This document shows, in pieces, positions 19,945-28,708 of a DNA stretch of 64,000 nucleotides. The position numbers and the translations under genes are program-made. Under the pieces are notes generated by a model. The model made no database searches. It was not told the origin of the DNA and was given only the letters and a program-made list of their open reading frames with translations. Numbering within the stretch: position 1 is the first letter of the stretch; every line of letters starts with the position of its first letter. The DNA comes from Leclercia sp. LSNIH1 (GTDB lineage: Bacteria; Pseudomonadota; Gammaproteobacteria; Enterobacterales; Enterobacteriaceae): positions 1,488,001 through 1,552,000 of the forward strand of contig NZ_CP026167.1 in assembly GCF_002902985.1 (NCBI RefSeq). The letters are read 5' to 3'.

Positions 19945-20340
19945 ATGGCTAATAATTACAACCCGTTACCTGCAATCGGTGACATTATCTGGTGCAAGTT
20001 TCCTCAACATGAGGATCTGGGCCATCCGGGGCCGAAAGCGCGTCCCGGGCTGATTCTGAACGTCTTCCCGGATCTTCATGCCGTCCTGATCGTCTATGGA
20101 ACCTCACGGACGGACCACGTTTATCAGGGCGAGTTCGTCATCGACGATCAGCTTGATACGGCAGGGCTAAGCTGGCCGACAAAGTTTGATCTTAATCGCC
20201 TGCAAAAATTGCCGTTTAATACGGAGTGGTTCGCGGTTGCGCCGGGCGTGGAGATCAATACGCCGTTACCCAAAATGGGGGTAATTCCACCAGTGTTTAT
20301 TCCTGTGATGCGTGCCGCCTGGGCTAAAAGAGAACAGTAG
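19945..20340 (+). CDS. Putative PemK/MazF-type toxin-like protein (131 aa)
   Basis: The N-terminal AIGDIIWCKFPQHED, then GPKARPGLILNV and LIVYGTSRTD, resembles the start of PemK/MazF-like mRNA interferases (GDIVWV..P..G.E....RP.vV), a small SH3-like barrel. The match is partial and the C-terminus is longer than usual, so nuclease activity is not certain. ATG 19945 is preferred over 19939 because AGGA lies five bases before it. It follows the antitoxin-like gene by 11 bases. A REP pair lies right after the stop. Confidence 0.55.
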   Translation: MANNYNPLPAIGDIIWCKFPQHEDLGHPGPKARPGLILNVFPDLHAVLIVYGTSRTDHVYQGEFVIDDQLDTAGLSWPTKFDLNRLQKLPFNTEWFAVAPGVEINTPLPKMGVIPPVFIPVMRAAWAKREQ

Positions 20341-20341
20341 G

Positions 20342-20414
20342 CATTGCCCGGCGGCGCTGCGCTTGCACGGGCCTACAACACCGTAAGCCGGGTAAGCGCA
20401 GCGCCACCCGGCGT
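20342..20414. repeat. REP/BIME palindromic repeat pair
   Basis: Inverted REP units (GCCCGGCGGCGCTGCGCTTG ... GGGTAAGCGCAGCGCCACCC) start one base after the toxin-like gene. The remaining 20415-20572 is AT-rich and probably holds the promoter of the next gene; nothing else was seen. Confidence 0.85.
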
Positions 20415-20572
20415 AAAGGTTAATGAGTAGGGAAAATATATTCCATCCCCTTCTTAATTCCAGAACAATTAAGTAATACATTACAATAAATTCCGAATAA
20501 TTAAGTCTGATATAGACAACGATAAAATATCTTACTTACTATCAGAGCTTTACTCATATAAGGATATATATT

Positions 20573-21271
20573 GTGAGCTCAAGACAAGATATCAGGGATG
20601 GTGCTGACTTCGAACATTCATTAAGAGGGCTTATTTATACCGATGTGCTGGGTTGGATAGATATGGGCCATGCCCGTGGCGATGATGTCGAAGAACTCAG
20701 AAGACAGTTTGTGCAGGGTGAGGGAAGTGGGCGGAATTACTATGTCGTTATGTATCGTCAGGATATGAGCGTAGCAAAAGTTAGCTCTCGACTGGGTATT
20801 GGACGGTTTGCCAAATGGGAAATCAGACGTGGCCGTGATACGCACGAAATTAATCGTATGATGTTGGCGATGATGATGAGTACCGCATTCAATTTCGAAG
20901 ATTTACAAAGCCTTCGGCTATTTACCTGGTATACAGATAGCGGCTTTAGCGGAGAAGATTTAGTTTCTGATTTGTTTGGATTCTATCGTGCTATCAGACC
21001 CGGCTTCTATGCTGACCTGGTGAAGCCTGTAAGCTATGAATCTGCATTACGGCGATGGGATTATTATGGAGCTATTGGCTCTTTTAAAAATAGTGGCTTT
21101 AAACCCATCATTTTTCCTGATCCAGACGACCCTTGTATTAAGCATGAGCCTTACATCGCTGAGCTTCCCATGTTTATGAGATGGTTGTATCCCTGGGATG
21201 ATTTTACTTCTGGCGTCGTTAATGTTCTTACCGAAAATGGCACAGCATTTGGATATACAGGGGTTAGATGA
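20573..21271 (+). CDS. Unrecognised protein, possibly YafT/DUF4056-like (232 aa)
   Basis: No signal peptide or membrane helix is evident. Conserved-looking blocks are GSGRNYYVVMYRQDMS, RRGRDTHEINRMMLA, LFTWYTDSGFSGEDL and the C-terminal RRWDYYGAIGSFKNSGFKP. The arrangement recalls the YafT (DUF4056) group, but I am not sure of this. It starts with GTG 20573 after AAGGA. The stop overlaps the next gene as ATGA, so the two form a unit. The pair is more AT-rich than its GC-rich surroundings, which suggests transfer. Confidence 0.65.
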   Translation: MSSRQDIRDGADFEHSLRGLIYTDVLGWIDMGHARGDDVEELRRQFVQGEGSGRNYYVVMYRQDMSVAKVSSRLGIGRFAKWEIRRGRDTHEINRMMLAMMMSTAFNFEDLQSLRLFTWYTDSGFSGEDLVSDLFGFYRAIRPGFYADLVKPVSYESALRRWDYYGAIGSFKNSGFKPIIFPDPDDPCIKHEPYIAELPMFMRWLYPWDDFTSGVVNVLTENGTAFGYTGVR

Positions 21272-21696
21272 TGCGCTTTACCTTTATCAGATACCTCATT
21301 GTTTTTTTCCTCACAGTCTTAATTCTCTGCTCGCTGTTTATCTACCTCATCGCATCTGACATAAACGAGATGACGGTCTACAAAGAAACCGATCGCTATC
21401 GTTATTACACTCTCACCTATAATAAAATTCAAAACGCGCCGAGAATTTCCCAAAGTTACTACTTTGAATCTCAACCCGGTGACGGATATCCTCCTTCGAA
21501 TGCCATCATTTTCAAAGATACGACTAATGCCGAACCGCTTCGGGTCTACCTCGCCGATTTAGGCTATATCAAAGAAAAGCGAACACAGCGTGAAATGGAA
21601 ATGTGGTGCCAGCCCAAAAAAGCGTGCAAGGATCGCTTCTATTTATACGTCGATAAACATGCTAAAGAAGTGAGGTTAACCTCTATCCAGGAGTGA
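21268..21696 (+). CDS. Single-span membrane-anchored protein of unknown function (142 aa)
   Basis: An N-terminal hydrophobic segment (residues about 8-28, [20 protein letters not shown]) anchors a periplasmic-type domain with two cysteines ([11 protein letters not shown]) that could form a disulphide. I recognise no family. Its start overlaps the preceding gene by four bases (an alternative ATG follows at once), so they are likely cotranscribed. A pair made of a soluble protein and a small anchored partner is seen in effector/immunity sets, but nothing here proves that. Confidence 0.65.
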   Translation: MMRFTFIRYLIVFFLTVLILCSLFIYLIASDINEMTVYKETDRYRYYTLTYNKIQNAPRISQSYYFESQPGDGYPPSNAIIFKDTTNAEPLRVYLADLGYIKEKRTQREMEMWCQPKKACKDRFYLYVDKHAKEVRLTSIQE

Positions 21697-21701
21697 ACCT
21701 C

Positions 21702-22127
21702 ATGATCAACGCCCTCAACCACCTGACCCTCGCCGTCAGCAACCTGCCTGCCAGCATCACCTTCTGGCGCGATCTCCTTGGCCTGCGCCTGCACGCCGAA
21801 TGGCACACCGGGGCGTATCTCACCTGCGGCGATCTCTGGCTCTGTCTGTCCTATGACGATACGCGCAAATTTATTCCGCCGCAGGAGAGCGACTACACCC
21901 ACTACGCGTTCTCTGTCGCACCAGAACAATTCGGCACCTTCACGCAAAAGCTTAAAGACGCAGGCGTTACCGTCTGGAAAGAGAACAAAAGCGAAGGGGC
22001 GTCGTTCTATTTTCTCGACCCGGACGGGCACAAGCTGGAACTGCACGTGGGGGATTTGGCCGCCCGGCTGGCGGCATGTCGGGAGAAGCCTTACGCGGGG
22101 ATGGTTTTTACCTCAGAAGAAACGTAA
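21702..22127 (+). CDS. fosA: FosA-type fosfomycin resistance glutathione transferase
   Basis: 141 residues of the VOC superfamily, close to chromosomal FosA proteins of Enterobacter, Klebsiella and Leclercia. Metal ligands are H7 (LNHLTLAVS), H67 (SDYTHYAF) and E113 (HKLELHVG); the catalytic threonine is T9, and [13 protein letters not shown] is the family signature. It adds glutathione to the fosfomycin epoxide, using Mn(II) and K+. ATG 21702 has AGGAG eight bases upstream. It begins five bases after the preceding AT-rich gene but differs in base content, so it is probably ancestral here. Confidence 0.93.
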   Translation: MINALNHLTLAVSNLPASITFWRDLLGLRLHAEWHTGAYLTCGDLWLCLSYDDTRKFIPPQESDYTHYAFSVAPEQFGTFTQKLKDAGVTVWKENKSEGASFYFLDPDGHKLELHVGDLAARLAACREKPYAGMVFTSEET

Positions 22128-22130
22128 TCT

Positions 22131-22199
22131 GCCCGGCGGCGCTGCGCTTGCACGGGCCTACAAACCATGTAGGCCGGGTAAGCGAAGCGCCACCCGGCA
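22131..22199. repeat. REP/BIME palindromic repeat pair
   Basis: Inverted REP units (GCCCGGCGGCGCTGCGCTTG ... GGGTAAGCGAAGCGCCACCC) lie between the convergent ends of fosA and the hydrolase gene. Confidence 0.85.
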
Positions 22200-22212
22200 A
22201 CAAACTTAACTC

Positions 22213-23034
22213 TTACAGCGATTTCACAAACGTCAGCAGGTCTTCATTCAGCTGGTCCTGATGCGTCAGCGCAAAGCCGTGCGGCGCGTTGTCATACACC
22301 TTCAGCTGGGCATTGCCGATCAGCTCCGCCGCCACTTTACCGGTGGTTTCAAACGGTACGATCTGGTCGTTGCTGCCGTGGATCACCAGTGTCGGGACGT
22401 CGACTTTTGCCATATCCGGGCGGAAGTCGGTCTCGGCAAACGCGGTTACGCAGTCCAGGGTCCCTTTCAGCGAGGCCAGCAGAGCGATGTTCAGGGTCTG
22501 GGTCAGGGCGCCCTCAGAGACGGTCTGCCCGGCGTTAAGGCCGTAGAACGGGGTGGCGAAATCGCTGATGAACTGGGCGCGATCTTTCAGCAGGCCGTCA
22601 CGAATGCCGTCGAAGACCGACTGATCCACACCCTGCGGGTAAGAGTCAGACTTGCCGAAGATCGGCGTTACCGCCCCAAGCAGCGCCAGGCCAGCCACGC
22701 GATCGGTGCCGTAGGTGCCGATATAACGGCTCACGTCGCCGCCGCCCATGGAGAAGCCCACCAGGGTCACGTCGCGCAGATCCAGGGCGGTGATCAGGTC
22801 GTTGATGTCGGAGGCAAAGGTGTCGTAGTCGTAGCCGTTCCACGGCTGATCCGAACGGCCAAAGCCGCGACGGTCGAAGGCGATAGCGTGAAAGCCGCGC
22901 TCGGCCAGATAGTTAAGCTGGTTGTCCCACATGTCGGCATCCAGCGGCCAGCCGTGGCTGAACAGCACCGGCTTACCTGCACCCCAGTCTTTGTAGTAAA
23001 TCTGCGTGCCGTCTTTCGCTTTGATCGTAGCCAT
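22213..23034 (-). CDS. Alpha/beta-fold hydrolase, cofactor-free haloperoxidase type (273 aa)
   Basis: Matches the bacterial non-haem chloroperoxidase/arylesterase group. The oxyanion segment is FSHGWPLDADMWD. The nucleophile serine is in GFSMGGGDVSRY, the acid aspartate is probably in IHGSNDQIVPF and the histidine in NAPHGFALTH. It lies 30 bases after the MFS gene, on the same strand as the DoxX and amidohydrolase genes, so it is the last gene of that operon. Its natural substrate cannot be told from the sequence. Confidence 0.88.
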   Translation of the reverse strand: MATIKAKDGTQIYYKDWGAGKPVLFSHGWPLDADMWDNQLNYLAERGFHAIAFDRRGFGRSDQPWNGYDYDTFASDINDLITALDLRDVTLVGFSMGGGDVSRYIGTYGTDRVAGLALLGAVTPIFGKSDSYPQGVDQSVFDGIRDGLLKDRAQFISDFATPFYGLNAGQTVSEGALTQTLNIALLASLKGTLDCVTAFAETDFRPDMAKVDVPTLVIHGSNDQIVPFETTGKVAAELIGNAQLKVYDNAPHGFALTHQDQLNEDLLTFVKSL

Positions 23035-23064
23035 AGTCTCTTCCTCAAAAGGTTGTTTCAGGTT

Positions 23065-24675
23065 TTAAACCGGCGCCACCAGATAGCGGGTTGCCGGGGG
23101 TGCATCGCCCTGATGAAAAGCCAGGACGCGGCTTTGCAGCAGGTGGTCATTCATGGTGTGCCGCTCCTGCAGGCGCAGGTGTTCCACCCACGATCCCAGC
23201 AGGAAGGTCTCGATATACAGGCCCGGCCGGTCGATATCTTCATACACCGCCCAGCTCATGGCTCCCGCCCGGCGACGTACCCGGCGCAGCTCGTGTACCG
23301 CCTGCAGAAAATCGGGTACCGCTTCGGGATCGACAAGGTACTCGCAGGAGACCAGCACCGGGCCGCGTTCGTTGGGGATGTTCTCCCGGGCGTCGTCGGC
23401 GATAAGCCCGCTGGTGTCGAGGTTCAGATTGGGATCTTTCTCCAGCTTCCAGCGCAGCACCGTGGCGCTCGCCAGTAGCATCCCGATCGTCGCCACGCAG
23501 AGCGAGGTGGCGGTGTTGACGTGCGAGGCGATCTGCCCCCACAGGGCGCTGCCCGCGGTCATCGAGCCGAAGAAGACCGTCAGATAGACCGCCAGCGCCC
23601 GGGCCTTCACCCAGCGTGCGGCGCTGCGTTGCGCCCCCAGGTTGAGGGTGGAGAGCACCGCGATCCACGCAAAGCCGGTGAAAAACTCAAACAGGTTCAG
23701 CAGCCAGAAGTGACGCACAAAGGCCAGGGCCAGCATGGTGATGGCGAAGACCAGGCTTGCCGCCACCATCAGTTGGTCTGCATTGAGGCGCTGGCGCAGA
23801 CGCGGCAGCAGCACCGCCCCGGCAATCGCCCCCAGCCCGATGCAGGCCAGCATGATGCCGTACCCCGCCGGACCGAGGCCCAGCTCCCGGCGCGCCACCA
23901 GCGGCAGCAGCGCCCAGCCCGCGCTGGCGAAGAGAAAGAACGCCACGGTGCGGATCAGTACATTACGCAGCACCGGGGCGGCGTGCACATAGCGCACCCC
24001 GGCACGTACCGCCGAGAAGAAGTGCTCCGGCGGCAGGCGATGCACCGATGCCGCAGGTTTCCAGCGCCACAGCACCCAGGCCACGCCCAGCACCGACAGG
24101 GCGTTGAGCAGGAATACCATCCACGGCCCCGCCAGCGAGAGCAAAAAGCCCCCCAGCGCCGGGCCGATGGCGCGGCTGATGTTGACCCCCAGCGAGTTGA
24201 GGGCAATCGCCGGGCCCAGCTCCGCCTTGCTCACCAGATCCGGCACCACCGCCTGGAACGGCGGCGAACTCATGGCGCTGCCCACGCTCAGCAGAAAGGC
24301 CGCCACCAGCAGCACCGTCGGGGTCACCTGGCCGGTAAATGACAGCACCGTCAGCCCCGCCGCGGCGATAAACACCCACAGCTGGGAGAAGAGCAGGTAC
24401 TTGCGCCGGTCGACGATGTCCGCCATCACCCCGGAGGGCAGGGCGAAGAGGAACATCGGCAGGCTGCTTGCCGCCTGCACCAGGGCGATATCCAGCGGAT
24501 CGGCGCTGAGCGTCAGCATGCTCCAGTTCACGCCGACGTCGCTCATCCACGAGCCGACGTTGGAGACCACCGTGGCGATCCACAGCATGCGGAATACCCG
24601 CTGGTGCAGCGGCTGCCACGTTGAGATCGCCGGGGCAGGGGGGTGTTCGATGTGCGCGTCGGTCACCTGGGTCAT
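23065..24675 (-). CDS. MFS transporter with C-terminal extension (536 aa)
   Basis: Residues of about 20-410 form a 12-helix major facilitator of the MFS_3 (EntS-like) type, with SGVMADIVDRRKYLL as the loop 2-3 motif. The last 110 residues (VLVSCEYLVDPEAVPDFLQA ... HTMNDHLLQSRVLAF) are soluble and resemble an antibiotic-biosynthesis-monooxygenase-like ferredoxin fold, as known for this transporter group. An efflux role is likely, substrate unknown. The start overlaps the end of the DoxX gene by four bases (ATGA), and the hydrolase gene follows. Confidence 0.86.
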   Translation of the reverse strand: MTQVTDAHIEHPPAPAISTWQPLHQRVFRMLWIATVVSNVGSWMSDVGVNWSMLTLSADPLDIALVQAASSLPMFLFALPSGVMADIVDRRKYLLFSQLWVFIAAAGLTVLSFTGQVTPTVLLVAAFLLSVGSAMSSPPFQAVVPDLVSKAELGPAIALNSLGVNISRAIGPALGGFLLSLAGPWMVFLLNALSVLGVAWVLWRWKPAASVHRLPPEHFFSAVRAGVRYVHAAPVLRNVLIRTVAFFLFASAGWALLPLVARRELGLGPAGYGIMLACIGLGAIAGAVLLPRLRQRLNADQLMVAASLVFAITMLALAFVRHFWLLNLFEFFTGFAWIAVLSTLNLGAQRSAARWVKARALAVYLTVFFGSMTAGSALWGQIASHVNTATSLCVATIGMLLASATVLRWKLEKDPNLNLDTSGLIADDARENIPNERGPVLVSCEYLVDPEAVPDFLQAVHELRRVRRRAGAMSWAVYEDIDRPGLYIETFLLGSWVEHLRLQERHTMNDHLLQSRVLAFHQGDAPPATRYLVAPV

Positions 24676-25085
24676 GCGAATCTCTCCGTAGCACGTGTAC
24701 GCAGCCGCCAGCCACCGGGGCCGGTGATGGCCAGGGTGGTGAAGATGATCAGCAGCAGCCAGCCAAACTGGCCTTCGGCGATCGACCAGCCCGGATGCAC
24801 TACCAGCATCGCCACCAGCAGCACGGCGATGATTGGCACGCAGGCCAGCCGGGTCGCCACGCCGAACAGGATCAGGATCGGGCAGATCACTTCCGCCACG
24901 ATCGCCGGGATCAGGCTGAAGTACGGCCCGAAGCCAAAGGGATCTTCGATCCGCGTCAGCTCTTCGCTGAAGTGCAGCACTTTCGGCAGGCCATGCACGT
25001 AGAGCAACAGCAGGCTGCCGGTGATGCGCAGGAAGAACAGCCCCAGGTCAATCCGGGGCAGGTTGGGTTGGGATGAGTTCATCAT
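24672..25085 (-). CDS. DoxX-family inner membrane protein (137 aa)
   Basis: Four hydrophobic segments and the DoxX pattern: LGLFFLRITGSLLLLYVHGLPKV, GPYFSLIPAIVAEVICPILI and an ending that resembles other DoxX proteins. These are small quinone- or redox-linked membrane proteins of poorly known function. Two adjacent ATG codons (25085, 25082) could serve as start. It begins two bases after the amidohydrolase stop and overlaps the MFS gene by four bases. Confidence 0.82.
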   Translation of the reverse strand: MMNSSQPNLPRIDLGLFFLRITGSLLLLYVHGLPKVLHFSEELTRIEDPFGFGPYFSLIPAIVAEVICPILILFGVATRLACVPIIAVLLVAMLVVHPGWSIAEGQFGWLLLIIFTTLAITGPGGWRLRTRATERFA

Positions 25086-25087
25086 GA

Positions 25088-25990
25088 TCAGAACGCGAAG
25101 CAGCTGCAGCCCAGCGCTCCCCAGAAGGCGTTATCATCGGCCACCGGCATCTCTGCCGTGCGGGCAAAGTCGTGCGAATGGTTGTGCACCCCGCACGGAC
25201 CGCTACAGTGGTGCGCAGGCTGCATCCCCACGCGGGCGGCCTGCGGTGGCGCGCTGCGGTAGTGACCCGGCACCTTGACCACCGGGGACCACTCCGGCAG
25301 GACCGGGATGGCAGGCGGCGCCAGCGGACCGAAGGCACCCGCGGCGTAAACGATATCGCCATCCACCACCGTCAGCACCGACTCGATGCCCTTGATCTCC
25401 TCTTCCGGCACGCGGAAGTAGTCTTTGCTCAGCACCGCCAGATCCGCCAGCTGGCCCTTTTTGATCTGGCCTTTCTGGCTCTGCTCGTTGGAGAACCACG
25501 CGCTGCCCTGGGTCCAGAGCATCAGGGCAGTGTCGCGATCCAGACGGGCGCTGTGATCGTACATCTGCATTCCGCCGACGGTACGGCCAGAGACCAGCCA
25601 GTAGAGGGCGGTCCAGGGGTTGTAGCTCGCCACGTGGGTGGCGTCGGTCCCGAGTCCTACCGGCACGCCGGTCTCAAGCATACGGGTGACCGGCGGAGTG
25701 TGGCGCACCGCCTCCATCCCGTAACGCTCGGCAAAGTACTCGCCCTGGAAGGCCATGCGGTGCTGCACAGCGATGCCGCCGCCCAGCGCCTTGATGCGGT
25801 CGATGTTGCGCTGGGTCACCGTCTCAGCATGGTCGAAGAACCAGTGCAGGCCGTCGAACGGGATCTCGCGGTTCACCTTCTCAAAGACATCCAGCATCCG
25901 GCTGATGGACTCGTCGTAGGTGGCGTGCAGGCGGAACGGCCAGCGGTGCTCCACCAGATGGCGCACCACGCGCTCCAGTTCGTCCTGGTC
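25088..25990 (-). pseudogene. 5'-truncated amidohydrolase (YtcJ-like) gene
   Basis: From about 25990 down to the stop the frame is a real amidohydrolase C-terminal half: ELERVVRHLVEHRWPFRLHA, then WFFDHAETVTQRNIDRIK, VGLGTDATH and KKGQLADLAVLSKDY, about 300 residues. YtcJ-type enzymes have roughly 550-620. Upstream of 25990 the frame stays open only because it is antisense to a sensor kinase, and the protein-like signal stops. The N-terminal metal-binding region is therefore missing, so the enzyme must be inactive. It heads the amidohydrolase-DoxX-MFS-hydrolase operon, whose promoter seems lost as well. Confidence 0.85.
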
Positions 25991-27325
25991 ACCTCCGGCG
26001 CGGCGGTGATGTGTGTGCCGATGTTCAAGCAGGCGCGGCTGGTGGGGGTCCTCTACCTGGAGAACCGCCTGATGCCGGAGGTCTTTACCGTCGAGCACTC
26101 CCGGGTGGTGAGCCTGCTGGGGGCGCACGCCGCCATCTCGCTGGAGACCGCCCGGCTCTATGCCGAGCTGCTGGAGGAGAACCAGCAGCGGCGTCGGGTG
26201 GAGAAAGAGCTGCGGGCCAGCCAGACCTCGCTGATGCTGGGGGAGCAGATCAGCCATACCGGCAGCTGGCGCTGGGAGCTGCAACAGGATCTGATGTTTA
26301 TGTCGGAGGAGTATGCCCGCATTCTGGGCCTGCCGGAGAAGCAGAAGATGATCTCGATGGCGGAGTTTCTCACCTTTGTGCACCAGGATGACTATCCGCG
26401 CATCAGCACTCTGGTGACCGAGAGCGTGCGCGATGGCCTGACCATGCGCGCCGAGTTCCGCATTATCCGCGCCGACGGCGCCGTGCGCACCATTCTGGGG
26501 ATTGGCGATCCGGTCGGCGTGGGCAGCGAAGTGAACGAGTATTACGGCATCATCACCGACATCACCACCCAGCGGACGGCGGAAGATGCCATGCGGGTGG
26601 CGCAGGCCGAGCTGGCCCGCGTCTCCCGGGCGACCACCGTCGGCCAGTTAACCTCGTCCATCGCCCACGAGATCAACCAGCCGCTGATGTCGATTGTCGC
26701 GAATGCCGGGGCCAGCCTGCGCTGGCTGAACCGCGATCCGGCCCGGCTGGATAAGGCCAGGCTCGGGCTGGAGGAGATTGTCTCCGAGGGGGAGCGGGCA
26801 GGGGAGATCATTCGCAGCCTGCAGTCCCTCACCCGCAAACAGGATCCGGCCTTTGCCCGTATCGATCTGCACTATCTGGTGCGGCACATCATCACTCTTT
26901 CGCGCAGCGAGCTGGAGCGGCGGAACATCAGCGTCAGCTATGCCCTGGCGGCGGCGAACAGTTTTATTGTGGCTGATAGCGTACAGATCCAGCAGGTGCT
27001 GCTGAATCTGGTGATGAACGCGGTGGAGGCGATGGCCGAGATCAAAACGCGGCCCGGTACGCTGCTACTCTCCACCTCGAACCCGGAAGGGGGCGGGATC
27101 ACATTTGAAATCGCCGACAGCGGTACCGGCATCGCCCAGGGGCAGACCGAGCGTATCTTTGACTCGTTCTACTCCACTAAAGCCCAGGGGATGGGGGTGG
27201 GGCTGACCATCAGCTACAGCATTATCGAGCGCCATCGCGGCAAGCTGACGGCCCGCAACCGCGAGCCGCACGGCTCTGTCTTTGCCTTTACCCTGCCGCT
27301 GGCGGAGGGCGAGACGTCACTCTGA
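25991..27325 (+). pseudogene. 5'-truncated sensor histidine kinase gene (partial GAF-PAS-HisKA-HATPase)
   Basis: Protein-like sequence begins near 25991 inside a GAF domain (VMCVPMFKQARLVGVLYLEN), continues through a coiled linker and a PAS domain (ISHTGSWRWEL to YYGIITDITTQRT, about 26250-26570), the phospho-acceptor H box SSIAHEINQPLMSI (about 26650) and an HATPase with N, G1 and G2 boxes (NLVMNAVEAM; IADSGTGIAQ; GMGVGLTISYSI). This is the C-terminal portion found in large kinase-ATPase-GAF-histidine kinase fusions. The N-terminal part is replaced by the amidohydrolase fragment in opposite orientation. A short product from an internal ATG is possible but lacks the sensor region. Confidence 0.83.
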
Positions 27326-27934
27326 GGGCTGGCTTCTGGTCAGGCGCTCCGCGGCCCTGACCAGATCCGCCAGCGAGCGGGCCTGCATCTTCTCCATTAC
27401 CCGTCGGCGGTGGACTTTGACGGTAATTTCACTTACCCCCAGTTCGGCGGCGATCTGCTTGTTCAGCATCCCGCTGATCGCCAGCTGCAACACCTCCTGC
27501 TCCCGCGGCGTCAGCGAGAGATGGCGCTGCTTCAGAGAGTACTGCTCCCGCAACTGCAGGGCGTTCTCTTCCGCCAGCTTCAGCGCGTCGCCAATGGAGT
27601 TCAGCAGATCGTTCGACGCCACCGGCTTGGTGAGAAACTCATACGCACCGCCCTTCATCGCCTTCACCGTCATCGGAATGGTGCCGTGGCCGGTAAGATA
27701 GATTATCGGGATCTCGCGCCCGCTGGCCTTCAGGGAGTCCGCCACTTCAAACCCGCTGATGGTGGGCATCTGCATATCGAGGATCACGCAGGAGGGCACA
27801 TCTTCAAAGGTGTGTTGCAGAAAAGATTCTGCCGAGGAGAAGTCGAGGGCGTTCAGCCCGGCAGACTCCAGCAGCCCGACCACGGACCGCCTGACAGCGT
27901 GATCATCATCAACGACATAGACAATGTGTTCCAT
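27317..27934 (-). CDS. FixJ/LuxR-family response regulator (205 aa)
   Basis: An N-terminal receiver domain (MEHIVYVVDDDHAVRRSV; phospho-acceptor D in CVILDMQMP; K in FLTKPV) and a C-terminal LuxR helix-turn-helix (LTPREQEVLQLAISGMLNKQ ... VSEITVKVHRR). ATG 27934 gives the normal receiver start. Its 3' end overlaps the convergent kinase gene by nine bases, so it is its likely partner in the intact locus. With the kinase truncated, the regulator may lack its signal. Targets are unknown; the operon at 22.2-26.0 kb is the obvious candidate. Confidence 0.9.
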   Translation of the reverse strand: MEHIVYVVDDDHAVRRSVVGLLESAGLNALDFSSAESFLQHTFEDVPSCVILDMQMPTISGFEVADSLKASGREIPIIYLTGHGTIPMTVKAMKGGAYEFLTKPVASNDLLNSIGDALKLAEENALQLREQYSLKQRHLSLTPREQEVLQLAISGMLNKQIAAELGVSEITVKVHRRRVMEKMQARSLADLVRAAERLTRSQPSE

Positions 27935-28055
27935 TAATAGCCCCAATGTTTCAGCCTGACAAAGATGAGAGGATTTTCGCTCAGCGTAAAAACCGCCCCC
28001 TCTGTTCATGCGTTTCAGGTGGCAGTTTTATGAACATGTCAATTTTAACACATTA

Positions 28056-28070
28056 ATTATCATTATCATT
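28056..28070. promoter_or_regulatory. Fur-like tandem ATTATC repeats
   Basis: Two adjacent ATTATC hexamers followed by ATT resemble the repeated-hexamer form of a Fur box, about 125 bases upstream of the response regulator gene. There is no iron gene next to it, so this may be chance in AT-rich sequence. The 27935-28320 gap otherwise holds promoter-like sequence and one REP unit. Confidence 0.25.
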
Positions 28071-28247
28071 TAACAATATGATAACTATATGAAAGGTGCA
28101 TAGCGGAATAGGTGAATCTGCGTTTCTTATCGGGTAAGCGTAGGCCAGAATGGATTACATTGTCGTCATGGGACAGCGGGCCAGAGTAGCAATCGATATT
28201 TTTTCCAGCTCAGTCACGGTTTTCGGCAGTCCCAGCCTACGGGTTTT

Positions 28248-28280
28248 GTAGGCCGGGTAAGGCGTAGCCGCCACCCGGCA
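28248..28280. repeat. Single REP element
   Basis: TTGTAGGCCGGGTAAGGCGT followed by AGCCGCCACCCGGCA is one REP unit with a GGCGTAGCCGCC head. A partial inverted copy (CAGCCTACGG) lies about 15 bases upstream. Confidence 0.75.
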
Positions 28281-28320
28281 ATGCCTGATGCTCTCTCACG
28301 AGGGGTAAAATATTGGCAGA

Positions 28321-28707
28321 TTATTCCCCCACCAGCTCAATACGGTTCCCGTCCGGGTCCGCAATTACCGCTTCATAATAGCCATCTCCCGTCATCCTTG
28401 GAGCGCTCAGCAGCGTATTGCTCAACCGCGCCTGCTCCGCCATCCGATCCACATCCGCCCTGCTACCCACGTTCAGGGCAATATGCGCCCAGCCGACAAA
28501 CTCCGGGTGCGAAGGGCGATCGGGCAGATCCGGCACCGTCATTAGCTCGATAGTCGGTCCGTCGGACAGCGTGATAAAGTGCGATTCAAAGCCCGGACGG
28601 TTTTTGCTGAGGTAGCGTTCGTTACGCTGGCCGCCAAAAACCGTCTGCCAGAAGTGGACCTGTGCGTCCAGGTTACGGGTCCAGAGTGCCACATGTGCAA
28701 TATTCAT
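28321..28707 (-). CDS. VOC-family (glyoxalase/bleomycin-resistance type) protein (128 aa)
   Basis: Small vicinal-oxygen-chelate fold protein: MNIAHVALWTRNLDAQVHFW at the start, WAHIALNVGSRADVD in the middle and IADPDGNRIELVGE at the end. Candidate metal ligands are H5, the E of TIELMTV, H of WAHIAL and E of RIELV, so it may bind metal. Relatives include lactoylglutathione lyases and dioxygenases; the reaction is not clear. It starts one base after the MFS stop and is probably cotranscribed with it. Confidence 0.85.
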   Translation of the reverse strand: MNIAHVALWTRNLDAQVHFWQTVFGGQRNERYLSKNRPGFESHFITLSDGPTIELMTVPDLPDRPSHPEFVGWAHIALNVGSRADVDRMAEQARLSNTLLSAPRMTGDGYYEAVIADPDGNRIELVGE

Positions 28708-28708
28708 C

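Noticed and set aside
25172..25984. An N-terminal extension of the sensor kinase frame
   Set aside because: This part is antisense to the amidohydrolase fragment and has no kinase-like sequence; only the part after about 25990 is kinase.
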